From the NCBI GenBank assembly GCA_934047225.1, contig OW203988.1, positions 11,194,229-11,258,228 on the forward strand: a DNA stretch of 64,000 bases. Reading direction: 5' to 3'. The notes beneath the pieces are model-generated. The model saw nothing but the letters and a program-made list of their open reading frames with translations, did no database searches and was not told where the DNA came from. The position numbers were made by a program, and so were the translations under genes. Origin of the DNA: Ypsolopha sequella. Its lineage: Eukaryota; Arthropoda; Insecta; Lepidoptera; Ypsolophidae. How positions within the stretch are numbered: position 1 is the first letter of the stretch; every line of letters starts with the position of its first letter. Below, piece after piece: positions 12,901 through 24,900 of the stretch.

Positions 12901-15900
12901 GGGGCTCCACAATGCTAAACATCAGTTTTGCATTGGATTCAGTTCCGTCAATGTAGATGGTAATAATTTGAAAAAATATGGAATGTTTTTTGACTCACGA
13001 CAATTATTAATTACACTTCATAAATAAACATACTTTCAATTTTCTTTTAATCACAATACTTCAAAAAAAACATAAATTTCACGAAAAAAACGATTCAGTT
13101 TCCATATGTCAAAACTGATTGAAACGAAACCATCATACGCTGATACTTACTAGAAAAAAACGTCTTTATTACATAAAGAAATTATAGTTAATGTCCTAAT
13201 GTAGTCGTTATTTCAAAATAACTGAAGTTTTGCGTGCACCGCATCTGATTAGAGCAGGATAGACAGTTAAAAAACCAAAGAGTAAGAGCAGGACTGAATT
13301 TTAGCATTGTGCAGCCCCTTAATACGATCAGCTCTTTAATATCTACAATTTGATACCCATATTGTATTTTTAGGATAATTTATATAATTTTTTCTCTCTT
13401 TTGTATTGGAAATATTCTGAACAATTTAAAATCTTTTAAAGTTTTTTTTATACCGTTGTATGTGGGCAAATTTGTAATTTCAAGTCTTTATCTTTAGCGG
13501 TGCTAAGGCTATGAGGCTATGACATACGGACGGACGGATGGACAACGGAGTCTCACCATAAGGGTCCCTTTTGTACCTTTTAGTAATACCTAAAAAGAGG
13601 TTGGAAAAATGAGGGCGCTATACCACACATGTGGTAACACCATACACTACGACCAAAACTGTATACTACGATCAAAATATTTTCTTATATTTTCACCTTT
13701 ATGTCTCTCTATTATACTCGTATCTTTCTATGTAAGTTGTAAGTTTACTTAAATGTAGCCTGTGCAACCGCACTTTCACAAACAAGATAGGCTACATAAG
13801 TCAGATGAGGGCACATGACCGACGACGCTCTCCACAGCCGCAACAGTCGCCGTGACCGAACTCAGTCGGATGAATCATCATCATCTTTCTATATCTCCTT
13901 CAATAAGAACGCTATATAACACTACCACTATTTTTGGAATCCTTTGTTTATAATTCGTAGTAAATATGCATATATTTACTTCTGGCAGGTTAACGAAGAA
14001 AAAATGCTTTTTTCTTGTTTAGAAGTTCAAAATTGAAAAACATTTTGGTATGTGGCAATCGACGCCAATAGTTCAGTATAATGAGGTTTATAAAGCATGA
14101 GTTTGAAATTTAATGCACAATTAGTCATGATCTGGTCCAACAATGTTAAAACAGCATTTTAAGTTGGTTTTGAAAAGATCATGACTAATCGTGTATACAA
14201 TTTCAAACTCTTGTTTTATAAACCTACAAAATGCTTTTAATTTTTTTTTTCACGAGAAAAACAAAGTTAAGTTATGCACTTTGCGCTAAGCGACTGACGT
14301 TTAACATTAAAAGGAAAAATAGAATCTAAGATCACTCTCGTGTCGATCCGTCCGTCTGTCACAAAGGTGTTTTTCAAAAACGCTACAACGTAGGAATTTA
14401 AAATTTGGTACAATGTTAGGTCTTGATGACGTGCACATAGTACCTATATATTGCCAAAAACAAGTTTTTTACTTCATAGACTTTTTTTACTTTCTTACTG
14501 CCATCTTTGAAGGTTTTCTTTAATCGCGCTTGTTTACCAAACCACTGCACTCAAAAGAGACGATCGCTTAGACTGCTGAAAATAAGTCCTTCCATCAGGT
14601 CGTCTACGTAACTAATTCTACTTAAATCAAAGTATATAGTACCGAATTCAATTATTCAGCTGCGGAGAGAAAAACACAATAATTGTTGCTTAAAATCTGA
14701 TACAGATAAAAGAGTCAGTATGTAACGTCTTAGACCTTCATTCAAATAGTTATCTATATAATTTTTTTTTATTTTTCCTCGCCCGTCTTCAGATACATTG
14801 TTTGTTGAATAAGCTGAGTTACAATTTCAAATAACAGTTAGACGGCTTGCAACTTGTCAGCGGGGTGAAGAGAGGGGAAGGAACACAGGGGGGTCGCAGG
14901 CGCAAGGGACAGGTAGAATTTCTGACGAGAGGGCAGTTTGGATGCGGGCACGGGCGAGAGACCCGCTTTCAAGGAATTGAGTCGGGACAATACGCGCGCG
15001 GAACGAACGACGTAAATTCGGAGAATTGAGTCGAGACGACACGCGGTCGGTCCTCAATTTTCACGAAAACGTAATGAGTCAAAGTAGTGACGTGTGTTGA
15101 TTTTATGTGTTACAAATTCCAAACGGTACGCGAGAGTGAAAGTGTGAACTTTAAAGGACAAAAACTATAAATTGTGAACAAAGGACAGAGGGTGGAGTTC
15201 ATTTACCGGGCTATGGAGATCTACCGAAGCACAGAGGATACAGATAAGTGGTTTTAATTTCGGAATCGTTCAATTTGGAATCCCATGAATATAAGCTTTA
15301 TTTATTTAATTTTCCGTGCTTTTCGGTTAGGGGGGGAGATTAATTTGTTAGGTAAATAATTAATATATTCATATAATTATAGTGTATCGCTAAATTACCA
15401 TAAGAAATGAGCGTAAATCAACCGAGCGTAGATTATTTTATAGATACCTATAACGGAATTAAATACGTGATACATAGGCGGGTTGAGAATTCAATTTTTG
15501 AACGTTATTTTAATTATTACAATTTAAAATGAATTGTCAATAGGAGCGCGTTAATGTTAGTATGTAATTATGAACATTAAAATACATTAGGTAAATAAAG
15601 TAGTAAAATTTAGGTATATGTTTGCTTTAAAATGCGTTTGGTCATGGGGTTTTAAGGGGCACGTCACCGGACGTTTTAAGTTGATATTGTTTTTTTTTTG
15701 TGTTTTTATAAATACTGTTGGTATTTAAATTATTCTAGGTATTAGATTGAGTCATAACCTAGTATAATTCTACAAATAAGTCTCGGCAGAAGCTTTAGGT
15801 TCATAGTTGGTTGGATAAATAAGATATGTTTTGTTTATAAATTCAAAACATACAATAATAGCTGATATTTAGCGGATTGCTGAGTTGGGTTAGGAAAAGC

Positions 15901-18900
15901 ACTTTTAATGATCTAATTAAACTTTAGTATTGAGTGAATTTGATTCCAATAAATTGAATGATTTTTCTTTTGATGAAATCTGGATAAAATATTACTGTTA
16001 AACTAAATAACATTATATTTGGAAAGAATTCATCAGAGTTATTTTTGAAGAGATTGTTTTGTGTGTTCTTTTACAGGAATTAAATATGTGATTCTATTGC
16101 AATACTTAAATTTTATTGAAAATACAGATATACACACTGGTGATGGTTTATTTACTCAATAAATAGGAAATTTGAGTAAATCATAGGGAAATTAAACTGC
16201 CTTAAAGAACTAATGATTTATTTGTCTTTTGACGTGAGAATAAATCATAAGTCAACTAAAAATTATTGATAGGTAGATAATAAGCAATTATATATTTTTC
16301 GACTACTATAGCTAGTAGATGGAAGTCTACTAAATATTTTAGAATAAGTAAACATAACACAATTTCACAGTAAAACTTCATTCTTATAGTTTGAGAACCC
16401 ATGTAGGGGTTCTTCGTGTATTTTATAAGTGGTAGGAAGGGCAAGATTGAAGGTTTATTTGTGAAAACTTTTACTGAAATTTTACAATTAAAATACTAAG
16501 TAATTTTATTTAGAAGTATAGTATTGCAATAGAATTACAAGGGGGTCTAGGAAAATTAGATAACTGTACTTGTGTTAGACTTCAAATAAATTTAAGTAAA
16601 TTATTATAGACTGTAGAACAAGTCTATTTTCCACAAGCCGACTGTAGAGAAAATTCGGTAGAATTTTTTCTAGAGCCTAGAATTTTGCACAATGTGGGGT
16701 TGGCAATTTTCTTTAGATGGTGGCTTGTTTAATTTTGAATTAAAATTTTAATAAATGTTACAGTACAGTTCGCGAACAGTAAATTAACATTGAAATTGTT
16801 AAACAATTAGTAAAAGTAATTATTCGTAAATTGACATTGAGAATTAAGGCAGGACAGACTGAATCTCGAAAACTATAAAACAATCACAATACACCGTCGT
16901 ACACAAACCCTTATATATCTATTGATAGGGAATTATTAGAGAATTCAGCTGTTGTGACTTATATATCAATGAAATTCATTATTTCTGAAATTAATCAATT
17001 GTTTTTCTTTGGTAAACCGTGTGCCGGAACGCTCCATTTTGAAATTTAATTGCTTGCTCATACCTTTGCATCCACAAGAAAAAATACTGCTTTCATGCTT
17101 CCGCCGGAGACATATGATGGACAAAGCCAAAGAAAAGTGGAAATAATGACGCGTTAATATAACAATATTTTAAAAATAAAAAAATAAATAATTAAAATTT
17201 TATTTAAATTTTCGTAAATTTGTAGAAATTGGGAAATTGGGAAAATTTATAATAAGTCATCGAGATTATGTCTAGAGTTTCCCGCAATTACAAAAGGTAA
17301 TGTTCATATTTATTGTTATTAGTAGAAATCAAGGTTATGTGATGACCACGCCGTCGCTGTCGATAATAGCAATTATCTCTTGGGTAAAATGTGGAATTTC
17401 GATTATTCCGCCAAATGACAGTTCGAGTTAGTAAATTGGTTATACTGAAAATAAGGGTTTCGATTATCCTTACAGAAATTACATGCAACTTGCTACCAAA
17501 AATGGAATTTCGATTATTCCATACCATATAGTTATAAAACACGGTAATATGTATGTAAGTATGTAAATAGGTACTAATAAAATTTTCATTTCCTGCATGA
17601 ATCCTAATTTCAGCAGCGGGAGACTCTAGACACGCCCAGATCCTGAATTTATGTTATTATAAGCATTTTAATACTCACATGGTTCTATATTAATATCGTT
17701 GTACTATTATTAATAAAAATGAGATTAAATAATATAAGAACCATAAGAGTAAAAATACAATTAGATTGGAATGATAAATGTAGCCAATAAATCAGAATTA
17801 TAATTGAAAGAATATCATTCAAGTCTTAAGTTATTTTAATTGTACTGCTTGGCGAAATTTATTTATAATTTATACTAAACTAAATTGTGTTAATTCTATT
17901 CCTGTATGTTTTATAATATAGGGAACATATTTCATTATTTTGAATGAGTTACTAGATTCAAGTACTCATCTAAAATTCCAGTAAATAAATATTGCAATAA
18001 ATTCATTGCTAGAATAAATATTATTAGGCGATTTGACTTCGTGAAAATTTTACGAAACAAAAATGTGAGTCTCTGCGAAGAATAGACCTGGATTTTGGTC
18101 CAATCGAGTTTTTTTTTCTTTTACTGTTAATCAGGATCTGATTCTGAGAGTACTTTTAATATTATACATATATTAATGTGTTTTATAGGAATTTTTAATT
18201 TATTCTTTGTTTTTTTATATATTAAACAAAGCAATTAACTTGAGTAACATTAAGGTTGAGATTGAAGGGACTGGAGTGAATACATCTAAACTAAACTATA
18301 ATAATTAATATTTCCATGTAATTTATTTTATTTAAGCGTAAATTATTTATAATTGCATACATGAACAAGGACGAAACCAGACAAGCAACCAAATTAATCT
18401 AATAGATCTACACATATATAAATATATAATTACTCTTATTTAAAATATAATTCTTTAAAACCAGGTTGGTTGGTGTTAATTCTAAATTGGATTGTTATAT
18501 AGAAACGTACAGGTGTTGAAGGAGACAAGCCTTTTTATTTTCATTACAATTAAACTGACAAAAGTACTTCATCGCTCAGGCAATTGAATGCTTTGAGTAC
18601 TCCGGTATCGAAAGCAGTAAATTCTTAAATAATAATTAGGGAGGTTGGCCTGGCTTATTTCTCAAATATATTTAAATGGGGACGATGGCGATTCATCATT
18701 GAAATATTTCAAATTTATTTAACAGATCTTTGTGATCTAGAATTTGCCGAAATACTTAGTATACTAAGGTAGATACACCCAAAAGGGGTTTCATATTAAA
18801 TTGAAAAATTATCTAAAATGTACAAGTACTTAATGAGTCGAGCTTGCTTGTTTTCCAGTAGTGTTATATTTTTCGGAAAGTCTCAGCACTTGTTGAAGAT

Positions 18901-21900
18901 GGTTAATACCCCGTATAAACCACTTCGCCGTAAAGTGTAACATGGTGGGAGGACTGGTCAGGCCTGTTCTCAATATGTTTAAATGAAGATGTTATTGATC
19001 TTTCATTTGAACATATCGTACTTAATTTAACAATCCTTATGTTTATTTTGTCGAAATACTTAGTATACTAAAGTAGATACACCCAAAAGGGGTTTCATAT
19101 TAAATTGAATAAATATCTAAAATGTACAAGTACTTAATGAGTCGAGCTTGCTTGTTTTCCAATTATGTTGTATTTTTCGGAAAGTCTCAGCACTTGTTGA
19201 AGATGGTTAATACCCCGTATAAACCACTTCGCCGTAAAGTGTAGCATGGTGGGAGGACTGGTCAGGCCTGTTCTCAATATGTTTAAATGAAGATGTTATT
19301 GATCTTTCATTTGAACATATCGTACTTAATTTAACAATCCTTATGTTTATTTTGTCGAAATACTTAGTATACTAAAGTAGATACACCCAAAAGGGGTTTC
19401 ATATTAAATTGAATAAATATCTAAAATGTACAAGTACTTAATGGGTCGAGCTTGCTTGTTTTCCAATTATGTTGTATTTTTCGGAAAGTCTCAGCACTTG
19501 TTGAAGATGGTTAAGGCTCCAGTCCCCTAAAAATCAGTATTCTTGCAGAATTATCAGAAAAGAAAGATTTTATTTTAGTTAGTAAGAAAGCAATAAATAA
19601 AATACATTTTACGTTAATTTATAGTGTGGAATTTGAAGATTTCAAAACTTATTTTTTCATTTACTTTAATGCTACTTTTAATAGGTTTTTTAGGCTTTAA
19701 ACATACCTTTATTTATGTTCTACGCGTTGAGAGTCTCATTCATGCACACGTCACGTAAAGATTATGACAAAAACAAGAAATTTATTCAGGTAACATTTAT
19801 TCCCATATCTTCAAAAATAATCTTACCTGGTTACTTTTTTGGATAATACTTTAGTTTTCTTATTTCGAGTGCTTTAAGTAGTTGTAATTTTATGAATTCA
19901 ACCACTGATAAAATATTTTTTTTCCACTTGAAAACTATCGTTTAGCGTAGTCAAATTTAAAACACGTAGAAAAGAACTATTAATAAGTGAAATAACAAAA
20001 AACGGTATTTAAAAAATTACTTTAAGAACATTTATCAAATCGAAACTTATCGAGAGTTTAAAACACAAAACGCGTCGATATTTCCCTCAGTTTCGCTGGG
20101 ACATCGCAGCGTTCAGACGTGTGTTGTGTAGCTCGACGTCATTTTACCTCCCGCTCGCACGGTTGCTCCCTTTCCCTCGCGTAGATTCTTATGGAGAGGC
20201 GAACTGTATCATGAAAGTTGCTCTACTTGAATATTGCACTTATAATTTAATAAGTAAACAAGTATGGATAAAATATTTTTTGAATATTTTAAGAAATCCC
20301 TGTTTCGATAAAATAAAGTCTAATCTACGTCCGTCCGTATTTCACAGCATCATAACTTTAGCATCGTAAAGATAAAGACATGAATTTTGGCACAAAAATA
20401 GCATTAATTTGCCTACATATTACATTGTAAAAAAAATATGAAAAATTTGAAATTGTTTAAAATATTTTCAAAACAAAAGTGAGAAAAATAAAATATATCC
20501 TAAAAATACAATATGGGTATCAAACTGTAGGCACTAAAAAGGTAATTGTAAAAATATATACTTTTACTATATTTACTGGCACTGGCTTTGTGAAATCTTT
20601 AAAAAAACTACAATAATGTGTATGTCCGAAACTGGTAGACAGAAAAATATGAAAAAAATGTCCATTATAGATCATAACTGACCAATAACTGGGAAAACTA
20701 TAGTGATTTAAAAATATAAAAAAAAGTAAAATAAATAAAAAAAAACCTTTATAAAAATACAATATGTGTATTTTTATAGTTGTTGTAGGTATTGAAAAGC
20801 TTATTGTAATAATATATAGTTTGGCTATATTTAATTGCATTTATTTTGAGAAATCCTTGAAAATCTATATAAAAATGTATGTCCCCCCTCTTATCTCCAA
20901 AACTGGTGGACCGAAAAATATGAAAAAAATCATGGTAATATGCGTTTACGTAAGAATTACAGAAAAAATAAAGCGGTTGAGAAATTCACGAAAAAAAATG
21001 ATAAAACTAAATTTATCATCCACAATACGGAACCCTAGGTTCTGACTAGAGTCTGACTCGCACTTGGGCGGTTTTTTTTCAAGATGTTTGCGGTAGGCCG
21101 TTTTTTTGGGTGGTTTTAATTTAGTTTTCGGAGCTTTTATTACTACCCTTAATTTTTACCATAAGTATCCGGATAATACATTATCCGTTATCCGGATAGT
21201 AAAAATCTGCGAATAATTGCATGCCCTAATTCGCTTAGATTAAGTAATGTTAATATGTGTTAATTCGAAAACCCGTAAAGCCGTATTTTAGAAGTTGTGG
21301 TCTATAAAACCCACGGGGATGGCGTGACACAAATTTTATACCAGGACCGCTGTCGCCACTTTTTGGAATAACTAAAGCCGAAGAAGCTACATCCTTTTTA
21401 TTACTTTACTTACTTTTATTTAAAATATCTTAAAAAGCTATCGAAGTCACTAAAACCGACAGTCGAGATAACAACGTGCTGGACAATAATGCATCAAAAC
21501 AAAAGAACGTACGCAGCTGCGGTTCTTATCATTAAAACATCACAATTCTAAAACTAAATTTTTTACCTTTTTTATTGCACCTTAGTCATAATCATGGACA
21601 CACAAACTGACAGATACTTAAGGCTGCGCCGAGCGTAGAACGATTAGACACCTCGCTTGTTCTCTCGTGGTCTTTTTTTATCGTGGTCGCGTTTATTGAA
21701 TTTAACAGAAAAAAACATATTTAATTTACCAGACAAAATTTTAAAAATGTGAAACAGCCCAGTTGTATTTTATAACTTTTGTGATTGTCTTGAATTGTGG
21801 TTGAGACAAAATTCGACAGTTAATTTATTGAAATTACTAAAACCCCAATACCTTTTTTAGATTTTGGGCCTGCTTTAGATAGATTTGTTTCTTACACCAT

Positions 21901-24900
21901 AAGTTATTTTAAATATTTGCTGCGGCGGAAGTGTAGATACATTCTCTGTGATAATAAATATATATTTTATTTATTTATCATTGAAATATTATTAAATAAA
22001 TCAATTTAACAGTGACTGTCGTTTTAGATTATTTTGCGAGGCGCCCTCTTAATTACCGTAAGAGTTTCTATTTTTGATATTATATTACTTAAAGAACTGA
22101 TTGTAATATGTGTGTGAGTATTAGGAATACATAATTTTAAATGTTTTCATTGTTACGATTTGATTATTAATTTTCTACATTTCCAAATTTTATAAAGGTA
22201 TTTTTTATGTCAGGCATTAGTTAAATGAAAATCTTGATGAATAAAGAAATTTTCGGGCACAACTACACGCTTTTTAGGGCATGCAGGTTTCCTTAGAGCG
22301 ATAGGGCTCATCACGTTGAGACGTAATAATCGTCAGAGAAACGCGGGTGTACTTATAGGTACACGTATGGGTGGACTTATGACTTGCATCTCACAGTTCA
22401 CACTCGGAACACCTCTTGACACCCCTTCGGTAAAAATCTGCAAATAATTGCATGACCTATAAAATGTATTGTGTCTAATTAATAATCACTCTTACTGCTA
22501 CCAATAAGCCATCTATACCAGGTAGATTTACTTTTGTTTATTTTGCTTTTGCAAATTCATTTTGTTTGTTCCGATAAACAAACCAAACGTATGGAACATT
22601 ATAAATACTGAAACTGGGAAAAGTAAGAGACGAGATAACGAACTTAAATTAAGTATTAACAATGAAGTCGTTACAGGAGATAAAGAAGTTGCGAATGCCT
22701 TTGAACAATTCTTTACTGAAATTCCTTCCTTAACAACTAAAGATTTAAATTCAAGCCCTGGGCTTGCGCAGGATCTTTTAATAGATCACGTACCTCAGTG
22801 TCTTTCTGTATTTGCTTTTAAACATATTAATTCATTAACTGTAATTAAAGCATTTAAATCGCTTAGCTTGAAAAAAACCGAGGACTTATGGGGCCTATCT
22901 GTGAAAGTTATAAGTTCTGTTATTGATTTAATAGCTCCTTATTTGGCATTAATTTTTAATAAATGTGTAGATGATGGTATCTTTCCTGACTTAATGAAGT
23001 TTAGTAAATTGATCCCCCTTTTTAAATCAGGCGACAACGGGGACCCTTCAAACTATAGACCTGTGTCAGTTTTACCGGTATTGAGTAAGGTTTTTGAAAA
23101 AATAGTTTTTAATCAATTGTTATTTCATTTTAATTTAAATAAGTTGCTTCACTGTGAACAATATGGATTCACTAGAGGGATGTCAACCACAGATGCAGGA
23201 GTTGCTTTAGTTAAGCACATTTTTGATGCTTGGGAAGAAAAGCAAGATGCATTTGGTGTATTTTGTGACCTCTCGAAAGCCTTTGATTGCGTTAATCATG
23301 AAACACTCTTATGTAAATTGGATCACTACGGAGTGAGGGGCAAATCTTTGGCGTTATTGAAGTCATATCTTAGTGATCGTATTCAAAAGGTAGACATTAA
23401 CGGGGTAAAATCAAGTGGAGCATTAGTTAAAATGGGTGTCCCGCAGGGTTCCATATAAGGGCCCTTGCTGTTTTTAATTTACATAAATGACCTTCCATAT
23501 TTAGTTAAAGACTTAACGAAGATAGTATTATTCGCAGACGACACGTCACTTATTTTTAAAGTTAATAGACGTAAAGATATCCTTGACGGCGCGAATACAA
23601 CTTTATCACTGGTGCTTGATTGGTTTACTGTAAATAATTTAGTTTAAAACGCAAAAAAGACAAAGTGTATAAAATTTACGTTGCCAAATGTAATTCAAGT
23701 GGATGGTAATTTGCTTTTGCAGGGGTCCAAGCTGGAGTCAGTTAACGAAACTAAGTTTTTAGGCATTACGGTAGACTCTCGTCTTCAGTGGGGTCCCCAC
23801 ATAGAAGCCCTATGTGGTAGACTTAGTTCGGCCGCATACGCTGTTAGACGCATAAGACAAATTACTGATGTAGATACTGCTAGACTAGTCTATTTTAGTT
23901 ACTTTCACAGCATTATGTCATACGGCATGCTGTTATGGGGTAGAGCCGCGGATACAGACGCAGTCTTTGTTTTGCAGAAGAGAGCAATTCGGGCTATTTA
24001 TAATATGAAGCACCGGGATTCATTAAGAGAAAAGTTCAAAGAAATTAATATATTAACGGTTCCTTGTGAATATATTTACCAAGTCCTTAGATATGTCAGA
24101 AAAAATGTTGAGTCTTTCCCAAGGCTTGGTAAGCAACATTGTAAGGAAACCAGAAATAAGCATAAACTGGCTTTTCCAAAAATCAGACTCGCTAAGGTGA
24201 GTACCTCTTTTGTAGGACATGGTATAAGATTTTACAATAAACTTCCAAAGGAGGTCCTTACTTTGTCAGAGAATAAGTTTAAACTGTATATTAAGCAGGG
24301 CCTATTGAAAAAGGCATATTATAAAATAAATGAATATTTGGATGATGGTGAAGCATGGTGTTACAGTGATAATGATAGTAAGTTATAATTTAATTAAATA
24401 GTATAATTTCTTAACTTATGATTCCTCTAAGGTGTAAACATTAATTGATTACAGACTGTAAAAGGAAAAGGACTATATGAGACAGGTAGACAAAGATATA
24501 TATGTTTTTCTTTCTTTCATTAACCTGAATTCCTGCTGTCTTGTATTTTCTTATCCCTTGGTTAAAGTAGATATAAGTCATATATTGTATAGCATAAGTT
24601 TTATGTTGAAAAAAAAAGACATGATCTTGCTAAGTTTCTTGCCCTTCTTCTTAGCAAGACTAATCGAATGGGCGGAGGTAGGCATGTATTTATATATGTA
24701 ACCTATTAGTATGTAGTATATAGGATGGGATTTGGTCGGCCGCCTGGATTCGTGCTGGGGGCTCGGTTGGTGATCATTGAACCTTGTTCCTGGGGCCGTA
24801 TTTTTGGGTCGTTCGGGTTCGGTTCGCGTGCGGAAGTGTATGCCTGTCTCATCTTGCAAATGACAAGTTCTGGTGTGCAACGTGGGATGGGTATGTGCTT

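Noticed and set aside
20520..21045. Frames of ~100 codons on both strands
   Set aside because: They lie in a family A repeat and recur in altered form in its other copies, always broken.
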